Shown piece after piece: positions 9,005 to 18,525 of a DNA stretch of 64,000 nt. The notes beneath the pieces are model-generated. The model saw nothing but the letters and a program-made list of their open reading frames with translations, was not told the origin of the DNA and did no database searches. The position numbers and the translations under genes are program-made. Within the stretch, counting starts at the first letter, position 1. The number at the start of each line of letters is the position of its first letter. The stretch comes from JBBIRW01 sp037441565 (GTDB taxonomy: Bacteria; Desulfobacterota; JBBIRW01): positions 302,375 through 366,374 of the forward strand of contig JBBIRW010000001.1 in assembly GCA_037441565.1 (NCBI GenBank). The letters are read 5' to 3'.

Positions 9005-9048
9005 TTCCAAAATAAATGGCGTTTTATTTTTAGGGGTGGGATGTGTCC

Positions 9049-10170
9049 ATGAAATTTGCCGAAATAGCGCTTGACCCTTGTAGCTACATTCATCGATTAC
9101 ACAATGAAGGAAAAAGGCTTATTGGATACATGGACCCCTACTTCCCGGAAGAAATCGCTTATTCATACGGATTCCATCCCATCCGTTTAACGGGGAAGGA
9201 TATGGACCTTATTGAGACCGACAATGTAATTGCATCATTCGCATGCAACTTTGCAAGATCAATACTGGAACAGGCAATAAGAGGAGATTTTACACCCATT
9301 GAGGGTTATGCATTCACAAGATACTGTGACTCCATCAGGGGTATTTACGAAGTATTGAGACAGGAGAATTTCAACAACTGGGTATATTACATAAAATATC
9401 CTTCTATTATAAGCGAGGATGCTGTTGAGTATCTCCTAACAGAATTAAGGGAGCTCTGCTATTTCCTGGAAAAAAAGTCAGGTAGAAGCATTTCGGACTC
9501 GGGATTAATTAATTCAGTAATGGTATTTAATAGGAAGAGGGACATTTTAAAAAAATTGAATGACCTGAGGAAGAAAAGACTTATCAACATGAATAATAAA
9601 GAATATATATCCTTGATCATATCTGCTGGATTGATGGATCCCCTCGAATTTACAGAAGAAATTGAAAGATTCATTCAAGAAAGAAGATTATCTAAAGTCG
9701 TGGAATCCGAAAAGATACCTGTTATAATATCCGGCATGATGAATGATTCAATCGAGCTTTTTGAGATGTTAGACAGATATGATATTGATGTGGTCTCGGA
9801 TGATCTGGCATTTGGAACAAGATATTTTATCGGAAATATTGAGGAAAATCATGAAAAAGGATGTTTGTATTCAATCAGTAAAAGATATATAAATAAGATT
9901 CCATGCTCAACAAAACATCCGACAGAAAGAAGACATGAACATTTACTAAAAGAAATCAAAGAAACAGAAGCAAAAGGCGTAATATTTCTGCTTATGAAAT
10001 TCTGTGATAATGATGCAATGGAATTTCCTATTATCAAAAACAAGCTGAACAATGAAGGTATTCCTGTCGTTTTAATCGAAGTTGATCACAGATTGTCCGG
10101 GAAAGATCAGATAGCAAATAGAATTGAAGCATTTGCTGAAAGTATATTCTCAAATCAAGGAAATCGATGA
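9049..10170 (+). CDS. 2-hydroxyacyl-CoA dehydratase family subunit (HgdB/BcrC-like)
   Basis: About 373 residues, first gene of the operon. It belongs to the 2-hydroxyacyl-CoA dehydratase / benzoyl-CoA reductase subunit D superfamily, which carries a [4Fe-4S] cluster and catalyses radical-type water elimination after one-electron activation. Cysteines consistent with cluster ligands are C66 (SFACNFARS), C93 (FTRYCDSIRG) and one near 325 (MKFCDND). AGGGGTGGG at 9032-9040 precedes the ATG at 9049; a GTG at 9043 is an alternative. It overlaps its partner subunit by 4 nt. Which acyl-CoA is dehydrated cannot be told from sequence. Confidence 0.8.
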   Translation: MKFAEIALDPCSYIHRLHNEGKRLIGYMDPYFPEEIAYSYGFHPIRLTGKDMDLIETDNVIASFACNFARSILEQAIRGDFTPIEGYAFTRYCDSIRGIYEVLRQENFNNWVYYIKYPSIISEDAVEYLLTELRELCYFLEKKSGRSISDSGLINSVMVFNRKRDILKKLNDLRKKRLINMNNKEYISLIISAGLMDPLEFTEEIERFIQERRLSKVVESEKIPVIISGMMNDSIELFEMLDRYDIDVVSDDLAFGTRYFIGNIEENHEKGCLYSISKRYINKIPCSTKHPTERRHEHLLKEIKETEAKGVIFLLMKFCDNDAMEFPIIKNKLNNEGIPVVLIEVDHRLSGKDQIANRIEAFAESIFSNQGNR

Positions 10171-11375
10171 TGGGGAAGAGGCTCCAGGCAACGATTAATC
10201 TTAAAAATCTTATAGATGAATACTATAAAAAGATGTTCAGATATTCTAATGAAAAAAGACCTGTTGCATGGCTGAATGTTGGTATTCCATGCGAATTGTT
10301 TTGGGCTATGGATGTTTTTCCCTTCTATCCCGAGAATTACGGTGCGCTCTGCGGTGCAAGAAAAGTCGCCACGGAATTGTCACATATTGCTGAATCATAT
10401 GGCTTTTCTCAGGATCTTTGTTCATATGCAAGGGTTAATCTTGCCACGGTTTTAAGCGGTAAAGGTCCACTGGGAGAGATTCCTCCTCCTACCATTCAGG
10501 TATGTGCAACAAATTCCTGTATAACTGTGCTTACATGGTGGAGGGCTGTTGGTTATTTCAAAAATGTACCAACTATTGTTATAGATACGCCAATTGTTCA
10601 ATATGATTCTGACACATTACATCTTGATTATACCGAGAAGCAGTTTAGAAAAATGATTGAATCTGTGGAAAAAATTACGGGCAAGAAATTGGATTTAAAA
10701 AGGCTAATTGAAGTTACGGAAATTTCAAATGAAACAAAGTCATTGTGGTCCGAGGTTCTGAATGCAAGAAAGAACATCCCTTCACCAATAAATGCCGGCG
10801 ATGTATTTACACATATGTTTCCAATGGTGGCGCTTCGCGGAACTCAGGAAGGATTAATACACCTGATATCTCTTAAAAATGAAGTTTATGAACGGCTGAA
10901 TAATCCCAAGCGAGATCATAATGAGAAATACCGCCTTCTCTGGGATAATCTTCCTGTATGGTATGATTTAAAATTATTTGACCATCTGGAGCAATACGGT
11001 GCAATCTTTGTAACTGATACATATACACAAGCCTGGGGTCCTGAATTCATGGGGATTGTGGATAGGGATAATCCCTTAAGGAGCTTTGCGTATTTCTGTG
11101 CATCAGGATTTTTAAATGTAGGTTTTGATAGACGCTATAAGTTAATAAAACAGCTCGTTGATGAATACAGTGTGGATGGAATCGTAATGCATTCTGACAG
11201 GAGCTGCAAACCATATTCACTGATACAGCATGAAATTAAGAAAAAAATTATGGATGAAAGGGGTATTCCATCCCTTATAATAGAAGCAGACCACAGCGAT
11301 TCAGGCAATTACTCGTCGGAGTCTATTAAAACAAGAATAGAATCATTTCTTGAAACTATAGATTGTCTAAAATGA
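10167..11375 (+). CDS. 2-hydroxyacyl-CoA dehydratase family subunit (HgdA/BcrB-like)
   Basis: A 402-residue second dehydratase subunit. It carries the conserved NVGIPCELFWAMDVFPFYPENYGALCGARK block (C42, C62), a further cysteine at C85, two near 109-114 and HSDRSCKPYSLIQHEI with a cysteine near 349, all plausible [4Fe-4S] ligands or structural residues. With the neighbouring gene it would form the heterodimeric dehydratase component. Start and stop overlap both neighbours (ATGA on each side), so stoichiometric coupled translation with the activase is expected. It is not the larger BcrB/BcrC-BcrA/BcrD set of benzoyl-CoA reductase, because only one activase gene follows. Confidence 0.82.
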   Translation: MMGKRLQATINLKNLIDEYYKKMFRYSNEKRPVAWLNVGIPCELFWAMDVFPFYPENYGALCGARKVATELSHIAESYGFSQDLCSYARVNLATVLSGKGPLGEIPPPTIQVCATNSCITVLTWWRAVGYFKNVPTIVIDTPIVQYDSDTLHLDYTEKQFRKMIESVEKITGKKLDLKRLIEVTEISNETKSLWSEVLNARKNIPSPINAGDVFTHMFPMVALRGTQEGLIHLISLKNEVYERLNNPKRDHNEKYRLLWDNLPVWYDLKLFDHLEQYGAIFVTDTYTQAWGPEFMGIVDRDNPLRSFAYFCASGFLNVGFDRRYKLIKQLVDEYSVDGIVMHSDRSCKPYSLIQHEIKKKIMDERGIPSLIIEADHSDSGNYSSESIKTRIESFLETIDCLK

Positions 11376-12139
11376 TTGCAGTTGGTATAGATATAGGATC
11401 AGTAATGACCAAAGTAGTTGCAATGAAGAATAGATCAGCAATATACAGTCGTATCCTTAAAACAAAGCCCGAGCAAAAAATTATGTCCGAAGAGATAAAG
11501 AAAGAAGTTGTGGAAAAAACGGGAGAAATGATTGGACGAATTGTTGGCACTGGATATGGTAGAAGGAACATTCCTGGAGTGGATAAAACTATTACGGAAA
11601 TAACCTGCATAGCAAAGGGAACGAACAAACTATTCCCATCTGTAAGAACAGTTATCGATGTTGGTGGCCAGGACAGTAAAGTTATAAAGATTGATGAAAA
11701 TGGAAGGGTCAGGGATTTTATCATGAATGATAAATGTGCTGCTGGAACAGGAAGGTTCCTTGAAGTAATGGCATCGATTCTGGAAATGTCACTGGATGAG
11801 CTGGGAAATACCGAAATAAGTGGAAAGGCTCCTGTTTCAATCAGCAGCACATGTACAGTTTTTGCTGAATCCGAGGTTATATCCCATATTGCATCAGGAA
11901 AGGAGATTGATGAAATTATTGCAGGCGTCCATAAAAGCATTGCTTCAAAGATTGCATCACTTGCAAAGAGGGTAAGGATTGAAAAACCAGTTTTGTTTAC
12001 AGGTGGAGTAGCAAAAAACAAAGCGATGAGGGAAGTTCTTGCGCAGGAACTTGGTGTTGAAATTATTGTTCCTGATGAGCCTCAGATAATCGGGGCATTT
12101 GGAGCTGCATTAATTGCACAGGATGATATGAATTCATAA
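11372..12139 (+). CDS. 2-hydroxyacyl-CoA dehydratase activase (HgdC / BadF-BcrA ATPase family)
   Basis: A 255-residue member of the acetate/sugar-kinase-like ASKHA ATPases that injects a high-energy electron into the dehydratase at the cost of ATP. The N-terminal phosphate loop GIDIGSVMTKVV, DVGGQDSKVI and the cluster-ligand cysteines in MNDKCAAGTGRF (about 122) and SISSTCTVFAESEV (about 161) are all present; homodimers of this type bridge one [4Fe-4S] cluster. GGVAKNKAMRE is the C-terminal adenosine motif. ATG 11372 overlaps the preceding stop (ATGA). The single activase gene suggests a 2-hydroxyacyl-CoA dehydratase rather than a class I benzoyl-CoA reductase. Confidence 0.88.
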   Translation: MIAVGIDIGSVMTKVVAMKNRSAIYSRILKTKPEQKIMSEEIKKEVVEKTGEMIGRIVGTGYGRRNIPGVDKTITEITCIAKGTNKLFPSVRTVIDVGGQDSKVIKIDENGRVRDFIMNDKCAAGTGRFLEVMASILEMSLDELGNTEISGKAPVSISSTCTVFAESEVISHIASGKEIDEIIAGVHKSIASKIASLAKRVRIEKPVLFTGGVAKNKAMREVLAQELGVEIIVPDEPQIIGAFGAALIAQDDMNS

Positions 12140-12158
12140 AAGAAACAGGAGGTCTGTC

Positions 12159-12947
12159 ATGAATGATTTCAAATTCTTAAATTTAAGCACTGAAGATGGT
12201 ATATTAATTGTTCGAATCAACAAACCACCAGCAAATCCACTCGATATGGAACTGATAGGAGAGCTTTCGCGAATATTTGATATCTTTTCAAATAGTGAAG
12301 ATGGTAAGGTAATGATTATCACAGGAGGGATAGACAATATATTTATTGCTGGAGCCGATATAAAAATGCTGGGAGATATGAGCGAAAATATCGCTGAAAA
12401 AGTAACAGATAAATTTCAGGCATGCTTTAACAAGTTGATGGAAATGCCAAAGATCATAATAGCAGCAATCAACGGGCATGCACTGGGAGGTGGATGTGAA
12501 CTTGCACTGGCTTGTGATTTCCGATTTATGGCTGATAGAGAAAAAGTTTATATTGGACTTCCAGAGGTCACGCTGGGGATACTTCCTGGGGCTGGTGGAA
12601 CACAGAGGCTTCCAAGGCTGATTGGGATTTCAAAGGCATTGGAACTTATCATTTTTGGTAAAAGATTAACACCCAGAGAGGCGCTTCAGATCGGAATTGT
12701 AGATAAAGTGTTCCCTCCAGAAGATCTAATCAAGAAGAGCATTGATTTTGCAAGAGATTTAACAAGGGGTGCAACAAAATCGATCGGTCTTATAAAAAGG
12801 GCAATAAATCAAGGGCTTCAGCGCGATATATACACGGGATTAAAAATAGAGAAAGAGGCATTTATAGAAGTCTTTAAAACAGATGATGCAAAAGAAGGTC
12901 TGAGGGCCTTTATAGAAAAAAGGAAGCCTGAGTTCAAAGGGAGGTAG
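12159..12947 (+). CDS. Enoyl-CoA hydratase
   Basis: A 262-residue crotonase-fold enzyme adding water to 2-enoyl-CoA. Both catalytic glutamates of true hydratases are visible, one in GHALGGGCELALA and one in LPEVTLGILPGAGGTQRL, and the oxyanion-hole segments (AGADIKML, GGGCE) are intact. AGGAGG-type RBS sequence precedes the ATG. Its product could be oxidised by the 3-hydroxyacyl-CoA dehydrogenase two genes downstream and cleaved by the thiolase between them, so it fits the middle of a beta-oxidation sequence. Confidence 0.9.
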   Translation: MNDFKFLNLSTEDGILIVRINKPPANPLDMELIGELSRIFDIFSNSEDGKVMIITGGIDNIFIAGADIKMLGDMSENIAEKVTDKFQACFNKLMEMPKIIIAAINGHALGGGCELALACDFRFMADREKVYIGLPEVTLGILPGAGGTQRLPRLIGISKALELIIFGKRLTPREALQIGIVDKVFPPEDLIKKSIDFARDLTRGATKSIGLIKRAINQGLQRDIYTGLKIEKEAFIEVFKTDDAKEGLRAFIEKRKPEFKGR

Positions 12948-12952
12948 TATCT

Positions 12953-14155
12953 ATGTTATCAAAAGGTGATATCGTTCTCATAGGAGGGGTAAGAACAGCA
13001 ATCGGAAATTTTGGCGGGTCCCTTAAAGACTTCAGTTCGGTAGATCTGGGAGTGATTGCGGTAAAGGGGTGCATCGAACGCTCAGGTATAGATCCCGCAT
13101 ATGTAGACAGTATAATCATGGGCAATATGGCACAGACAGATAGGCTCGGTGCCTTCCAGGCAAGGGCAATAGGTATTAAGGCAGGACTTCCAGTAAGTTC
13201 AAGGGCAATAACGATAAACAGATTATGTGGCACAGGGATGAGCGCGATTGCTATGGCTGCAAAAGATATAATCCTTGGAGATGCAGATGTTGTTATTGCA
13301 GGTGGTTCTGAGAGCTTCAGTCAGGCACCTTATCTACTCTATGGTGGAGTAAGATGGAATGGTTATAGAATAGGGCATGCCCAGCTGGAAGATGCCATTT
13401 TCCATTACTATCACGATTTCAACGGAGAACATATGGGTGAAACTGCAGAGAATCTTGTTGAAAGATTCAAGATCTCCAGGGAATCACAGGATGAATATGC
13501 ATATTTGAGTCAGATGAGGGCATGGAATGCAACAAAGAATGGGATTCTTAAGGATGAGATTATTCCGGTCGAGGTTAAAACAGGAAGGAAAGGTGAGACA
13601 AAGATTTTTGACATTGATGAATATATAAAGCCTGAAACAACAATTGAAAAATTATCAAAGCTTCCTCCTGTTTTTAAAAAGGATGGAACTATAACTGCAG
13701 GGAATGCATCAGGTATCAATGACGCTGGGGCTGCAATACTCGTTACATCAGAAAAAAGGGCTGTTCAGTTGAATCTCAAACCCATGGGAAGGATTGTTGA
13801 CTGGGCAATTGTTGGGGTTGAGCCCTCAATTATGGGAATAGGCCCTGTTCCCGCAACAAGGGAGGTCCTAAAAAAGACTGGTATGAATATTTTCGATATA
13901 GATCTGTTTGAGATTAATGAAGCATTTGCTGCTGTTGTGGTTTATGCAGAAAGAGAACTTGGTATCGATAGAAATATCCTGAATGTCAATGGCGGTGCAA
14001 TATCCCTGGGACACCCTGTTGCTGCAACAGGTATAAGACTTGTTATAACAATTCTTTATGAAATGAAGAGGAGAAATGCTCGTTATGGTTTATGTGCTTT
14101 ATGTATAGGAGGGGGTCAGGGAATGGCAATAATTTTAGAAAACTACCAGCAATAA
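12953..14155 (+). CDS. Acetyl-CoA C-acyltransferase (thiolase)
   Basis: A 400-residue thiolase. The nucleophilic cysteine lies in TINRLCGTGMSA (about residue 89), the histidine motif is GGAISLGHPVAATG, the second cysteine is in ALCIGGGQGMA, and NEAFAA is present, so all catalytic residues are in place. It cleaves a 3-ketoacyl-CoA to acetyl-CoA plus a shortened acyl-CoA, or runs in reverse. It follows the hydratase by 5 bp. A second thiolase gene lies at 28.3 kb in the neighbouring cluster; the two differ around the active site (NRLCGTG versus NKACPSG), suggesting different substrates. Confidence 0.9.
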   Translation: MLSKGDIVLIGGVRTAIGNFGGSLKDFSSVDLGVIAVKGCIERSGIDPAYVDSIIMGNMAQTDRLGAFQARAIGIKAGLPVSSRAITINRLCGTGMSAIAMAAKDIILGDADVVIAGGSESFSQAPYLLYGGVRWNGYRIGHAQLEDAIFHYYHDFNGEHMGETAENLVERFKISRESQDEYAYLSQMRAWNATKNGILKDEIIPVEVKTGRKGETKIFDIDEYIKPETTIEKLSKLPPVFKKDGTITAGNASGINDAGAAILVTSEKRAVQLNLKPMGRIVDWAIVGVEPSIMGIGPVPATREVLKKTGMNIFDIDLFEINEAFAAVVVYAERELGIDRNILNVNGGAISLGHPVAATGIRLVITILYEMKRRNARYGLCALCIGGGQGMAIILENYQQ

Positions 14156-14180
14156 AATTTAATATAGCGGGGGTGATTTT

Positions 14181-15047
14181 ATGAGAATTGAAGAAATAAG
14201 GAAAATAGGGGTTGCCGGTGCAGGAACAATGGGTTCAGGTATAGTTCAGGTGTTTTCAATGAGCGGATTTAATGTAAGGGTTGTTGATGTAAGTGAAAAT
14301 GTATGGGAAATTGCCAGGAAAAACATAATAAACAGTCTGGATAGATTTATAAAGAAGGGCACAATTAGTGAAGAAGATAAAAGATCCACACTTGAAAGAA
14401 TATCTTTTTCCACAGACATAGAGACACTCGCTGATTCTGACTTTATAATCGAAGCAGTATTTGAAAATTTTAACATTAAGAAGGAGCTCTTTGAAAAATT
14501 GGACGCAATCTGCAGGGATGATGTTATCTATGCAAGCAATACATCATCAATATCAATTACTGAGATGGCATCAGTAGTTAAAAGACCTGATAAGTTTGTT
14601 GGTATGCACTTTTTTAATCCTGTTCCCATAATGAAACTTGTTGAGGTTATACCAGCAATTCAAACATCTGAAGATACAATAAATGTGGCAATTGAATTAT
14701 GTAAGAGAATTGATAAAGTTCCTGTTAGATGTAAGGATACACCGGGCTTCATAGTAAACAGGCTCCTGGTGCCTTTTATGATCGATGCTGTGAGGATGTA
14801 TGAGCAGGGAATAGCCTCAAAGGAAGATATTGATACGGCTTTAAAACTTGGGGCCAATCTTCCAATGGGTCCATTTGAGTTGATGGATTTCACAGGCGTC
14901 GATATTGCTTATCATGTTGCAGAGGTATTTTTTGAATACCTCAGGGAGCCGAGATACGCGCCTCCTCCATTATTAAGACAGATGGTAAAGGCAGGTTATC
15001 TGGGAAGAAAAACGAAAAGAGGATTTTACAATTATGGAGATAAATAA
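14181..15047 (+). CDS. 3-hydroxybutyryl-CoA dehydrogenase
   Basis: A 288-residue L-3-hydroxyacyl-CoA dehydrogenase of the short HBD type. It has the NAD-binding GVAGAGTMGSG motif near residues 9-19, the catalytic-histidine segment GMHFFNPVPIMKLVE, and the C-terminal domain phrase GANLPMGPFELMDF and GRKTKRGFYNY. It would use the enoyl-CoA hydratase product and pass it to the thiolase, completing conversion of a crotonyl-CoA-like intermediate to acetyl-CoA. A strong RBS (GCGGGGGTG) lies before the ATG. Confidence 0.92.
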   Translation: MRIEEIRKIGVAGAGTMGSGIVQVFSMSGFNVRVVDVSENVWEIARKNIINSLDRFIKKGTISEEDKRSTLERISFSTDIETLADSDFIIEAVFENFNIKKELFEKLDAICRDDVIYASNTSSISITEMASVVKRPDKFVGMHFFNPVPIMKLVEVIPAIQTSEDTINVAIELCKRIDKVPVRCKDTPGFIVNRLLVPFMIDAVRMYEQGIASKEDIDTALKLGANLPMGPFELMDFTGVDIAYHVAEVFFEYLREPRYAPPPLLRQMVKAGYLGRKTKRGFYNYGDK

Positions 15048-15077
15048 GATGCATCAAATAAGTATGGAGGAAGTGAG

Positions 15078-16421
15078 ATGATATGGAGTGATATAGAAAG
15101 AGCATCAAGGAATGAATTGAGGAGACTACAGGAAAAGAGGTTGATTGAGGTCGTTGAAAGGGTATATAATCTTGTCCCCTTCTACAGAAAAAAAATGGAT
15201 GAGAAAGGTATAAAGCCATCAGACATAAGATACCTTGAAGACATTTCTCTTCTGCCATTTACATACAAAGATGATCTAAGAGATAACTATCCATTTGGCT
15301 TATTTGCTGTTCCTTTAAAAGATATAGTTGAGATACATGCATCATCAGGCACAACAGGAAAACCGGTTGTTGCTGGTTATACAAGGGCCGATATTGAACT
15401 ATGGTCAGAAGTAATGGCAAGGGTTTACTCATGTGCAGGTGTTAATAGGAATGACATTATTCAAAACGCATATGGGTATGGACTATTTACAGGTGGACTG
15501 GGATTTCATTATGGCGCCTTAAAAATAGGTGCAACTGTTGTTCCCGCTTCAAGTGGCAATACAAGAAGACAATTAATGCTTATGGAGGATTTTGGGGCAA
15601 CCGTGCTTTGTTGCACCCCTTCATATTCTCTGTACATCCGGGAGGTTGCGGATGAAGAGGGTGTTGACTTTAAAAAAATGAAGCTCAGAGTGGGGCTTTT
15701 CGGTGCAGAGCCGTGGAGTGAGAATATGAGAAAGGAGATAGAGGAAAAACTTAATATAAAAGCTATAGATATCTATGGACTCACAGAAATAATAGGTCCC
15801 GGTGTTTCATGCGAATGTATAGAGGCCCAGAAAGGTTTACATATTAATGAGGATGCCTTTTATCCAGAGATAATAGATCCTGAAACCGGTGAAGTCCTTC
15901 CGGAAGCGGCGGAGGGGGAACTTGTGTTTACAACACTTACCAAAGAAGGCATTCCGCTTATCAGATATCGAACAAGGGATATCAGCTCGCTCAATTATGA
16001 TCCCTGCATATGTGGCAGAACTAATGCAAGGATGTCAAGGATTAAAGGACGCAGTGACGATATGTTAATCATAAGAGGAGTTAATCTATTTCCATCTCAG
16101 ATCGAATCCATTATTCTAAAAATAAAGGGGGTGGAGCCCCATTATCAGCTTGTACTTGAAAGAAAAGAGGGTATTGATACACTTGAGATTCAGGTGGAAG
16201 TGAGTGAAGGGCTCTTCAAAGAAGCGCAACAACATCTACTCGGAACTGAAGACAGAAGACTTCTCGAAGATTTTCATAAGATTCTTGAGATTAAAAACAG
16301 AATAAAAAAGGAAATAAAGGATTATATAGGTGTGACGGTTGATGTAAAGCTACTACCTCCTAAATCCATACAGAGAAGCGAGGGAAAGGCAAAGAGAGTT
16401 ATAGATAAGAGACCAAAATAA
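15078..16421 (+). CDS. Phenylacetate-CoA ligase-type adenylate-forming enzyme
   Basis: A 447-residue ANL-superfamily ligase of the PaaK subfamily, forming acyl-CoA from a free acid, ATP and CoA. It shows the P-loop HASSGTTGKPVVAGYT, the YGLTEIIGPGVSCEC motif and a C-terminal lid domain (RSDDMLIIRGVNLFPSQIE). PaaK homologues act on aryl-acetates or benzoates but also on other acids. The nearby iorAB genes, which yield aryl-acetyl-CoA from aryl-pyruvates, make an aromatic acid a reasonable guess. CCCTGCATATGTGG encodes a CICG pair inside, possibly a structural metal site as in some family members. Confidence 0.85.
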   Translation: MIWSDIERASRNELRRLQEKRLIEVVERVYNLVPFYRKKMDEKGIKPSDIRYLEDISLLPFTYKDDLRDNYPFGLFAVPLKDIVEIHASSGTTGKPVVAGYTRADIELWSEVMARVYSCAGVNRNDIIQNAYGYGLFTGGLGFHYGALKIGATVVPASSGNTRRQLMLMEDFGATVLCCTPSYSLYIREVADEEGVDFKKMKLRVGLFGAEPWSENMRKEIEEKLNIKAIDIYGLTEIIGPGVSCECIEAQKGLHINEDAFYPEIIDPETGEVLPEAAEGELVFTTLTKEGIPLIRYRTRDISSLNYDPCICGRTNARMSRIKGRSDDMLIIRGVNLFPSQIESIILKIKGVEPHYQLVLERKEGIDTLEIQVEVSEGLFKEAQQHLLGTEDRRLLEDFHKILEIKNRIKKEIKDYIGVTVDVKLLPPKSIQRSEGKAKRVIDKRPK

Positions 16422-16445
16422 AAAGTCCAGTAAAGGGGGGTAAAC

Positions 16446-17594
16446 ATGAAAAAATGTATGGTTCTGATGATTGCGATTCTTTTATGCTTGACTCCTTTTG
16501 CAACAGCGCAACAGAAGGTAATCAAAATTGGTGCAACTCTTGCTGTAACTGGTGTAGCTTCAACCCTTGGAGATCCTGAGAAGAAGACACTCGAAATGCT
16601 AACAGAAGAACTAAATTCCAAAGGTGGTGTAAAAGGATGGAAAATCGAGATGATAATCTATGATAACGAAGGAGATCCAACCAAAGCTGTAACGACACTA
16701 AAGAGGCTTATTACGAAAGATGGTGTAAAAGCTGTTATTGGACCTTCGAGAACTCCTGATGCACTTGCAATGATTCCTGTGATCGAAGAGACAAAGATAC
16801 CCATGCTTGCACTCGTTGCAGGCGCACCGGTTGTTCATCCCGTTAAAAAATGGGTCTTCTCGACAGCACAGCCAAATGACATCGTAATTGAAAAGATAGC
16901 ATCATATCTAAAGGACAGAAGGATGAACAGGGTAGCAATAATTTACTCAGCAGATGCCTTCGGAGAAGATGGATATAAAGTTCTTAAGAATGTTGCACCA
17001 AAATATGGGCTGGAACTTGTTGCAGTTGAAAGTTTTCAATCAAAGGATACAGATATGACAACACAACTTAGCAAGATAAAGGTCCAAAATCCACATGCAG
17101 TTCTATGCTGGGCAGTGGGCCCTCCAACAGTAATTGTCATGAAGAATTTTAAACAGCTCGGGATGGATAAAACAATGAAGCTGATCCAGAGCCATGGAGT
17201 TGCTAACAAAAAGATATTCCAGCTTGCAGGAGAAGCAGGAGAGGGTGTTCTGCTTCCATCGGGAAAGATACTTATTGCTGAACAATTGAGTGACAGGGAT
17301 CCTCAGAAAGCTGCGCTTGTGAAGTATAAGAAGGATTATGAAAGCAGATTCAAAGAGCCTGTTTCTACATTCGGCGGGCATGCTTATGACGCATTCTGGA
17401 TGCTTGTTAAGGCATTAGAAAGGACTGATACTGACAATCCTGAAAGGTTAAGAGATGAGATCGAAAAAAACACAGTTAATTTCTATGGAACCGGGGGTGT
17501 ATTTACTTACAGTCCCACTGATCATAACGGATTAAAAGCGAAAGACCTTGTAATGATAGAATGGAGAAATGGTGATTGGAGGCTAATTGAATAA
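16446..17594 (+). CDS. Branched-chain amino acid-type ABC transporter substrate-binding protein
   Basis: A 382-residue periplasmic-binding protein of the LivK type. A Sec signal peptide is evident (KK, then a hydrophobic stretch, then ATAQQ near residue 22), with no lipobox cysteine. The mature part has the two-lobe Leu/Ile/Val-binding fold pattern (IGATLAVTGVASTLGDP, IGPSRTPDALAMIPV). Ligands of this family include branched-chain amino acids, aromatic acids, amides and urea, and the ligand here is unknown. It starts the five-gene transporter unit and is followed by a stable stem-loop that probably raises its expression relative to the permeases. Confidence 0.9.
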   Translation: MKKCMVLMIAILLCLTPFATAQQKVIKIGATLAVTGVASTLGDPEKKTLEMLTEELNSKGGVKGWKIEMIIYDNEGDPTKAVTTLKRLITKDGVKAVIGPSRTPDALAMIPVIEETKIPMLALVAGAPVVHPVKKWVFSTAQPNDIVIEKIASYLKDRRMNRVAIIYSADAFGEDGYKVLKNVAPKYGLELVAVESFQSKDTDMTTQLSKIKVQNPHAVLCWAVGPPTVIVMKNFKQLGMDKTMKLIQSHGVANKKIFQLAGEAGEGVLLPSGKILIAEQLSDRDPQKAALVKYKKDYESRFKEPVSTFGGHAYDAFWMLVKALERTDTDNPERLRDEIEKNTVNFYGTGGVFTYSPTDHNGLKAKDLVMIEWRNGDWRLIE

Positions 17595-17604
17595 AGAAAA
17601 CAGA

Positions 17605-17633
17605 GAGGGGCTCCATTAATTGTGGAGCCCCTC
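17605..17633 (+). terminator. Stable intergenic stem-loop after the binding-protein gene
   Basis: A perfect 11-bp stem GAGGGGCTCCA / TGGAGCCCCTC around the 7-nt loop TTAATTG. There is no U-tract after it, so it is unlikely to be a full intrinsic terminator. At this position in ABC operons such hairpins usually protect the upstream mRNA from 3' decay or partly attenuate, giving more binding protein than permease. Confidence 0.7.
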
Positions 17634-17646
17634 GGAAGGGAAATAG

Positions 17647-18525
17647 ATGTTCGAGATAATCCTGCAGGCGATATTGAGCGGAATCACCGTTGGTTCTATT
17701 TATGGACTTATAGGTCTCGGATTCAATATAATTTACAATGCTTCATACATAATCAATTTTGCCCAGGGTGAATTTGTCATGCTTGGCGGCATGATTGCCG
17801 CTACAACATTTAATGTATTTAAGATTAACCCGATTTATACTCTTATTATTTCAACAACCATCGTTACACTTATAGGTGCATTAATTGAAAGAATGGCTAT
17901 ACAGCCTGTAAGGCATGCGGATGTATCTGTTCTCGTAATAATAACCATCGGAGCTTCTATATTTATCAGAGGCATATCAATGTTGATATGGGGAAAGGAT
18001 CCATATATATTGCCACCTTTTACTTCATCTGAACCAATTATTATAAAAAATGCTGCTATTAACCCACAGAGTTTATGGATTATTGGAACAACAATTGTAG
18101 TTGTTATATTTCTCCAATTTTTCTTTAAAAAAACAATAACTGGAAAAGCCATGAGAGCAGTTGCCGATAATAAAAAGGCTGCATCACTTATGGGTATAAA
18201 AATAGAGAGAATATTACTTATCTCTTTCGGATTTAGCGGTGCTCTGGGAAGTATAGCGGGAATAATAATAACTCCAATAACTTTAACAACCTATGATATC
18301 GGAATAATTTTTGGATTGAAGGGTTTCAGCGCAGCTATCCTTGGAGGTATTGGAAATAGTTTTGGAGCATTGATTGGAGGCCTGTTGCTTGGAATACTCG
18401 AATGTCTTGCCGCAGCATTGGTATCATCAGGCTACAAGGATGCCGTAGCATTTCTAATATTGTTACTTGTATTATTTATTAAGCCAAGCGGTATATTAGG
18501 AAAAGGATTGATTGAAAAGGTATAG
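17647..18525 (+). CDS. Branched-chain amino acid-type ABC transporter permease (LivH)
   Basis: A 292-residue inner-membrane permease with about eight hydrophobic segments. NFAQGEFVMLGGMIAA near residues 39-54 and FGLKGFSAAILGGIGNSFGALIGGLLLG near 220-248 are LivH hallmarks, and the EAA-like loop GKAMRAVADNKKAASLMGI contacts the ATPases. It starts 13 bp after the stem-loop with GAAGGGAAAT as RBS. It pairs with the LivM permease that follows without a gap. Confidence 0.9.
   Translation: MFEIILQAILSGITVGSIYGLIGLGFNIIYNASYIINFAQGEFVMLGGMIAATTFNVFKINPIYTLIISTTIVTLIGALIERMAIQPVRHADVSVLVIITIGASIFIRGISMLIWGKDPYILPPFTSSEPIIIKNAAINPQSLWIIGTTIVVVIFLQFFFKKTITGKAMRAVADNKKAASLMGIKIERILLISFGFSGALGSIAGIIITPITLTTYDIGIIFGLKGFSAAILGGIGNSFGALIGGLLLGILECLAAALVSSGYKDAVAFLILLLVLFIKPSGILGKGLIEKV

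Noticed and set aside
9049..12139. Class I benzoyl-CoA reductase (BcrABCD)
   Set aside because: Only one activase gene follows two dehydratase-type subunits; the reductase has two ATPase subunits. A 2-hydroxyacyl-CoA dehydratase is the simpler reading, although the family is shared.
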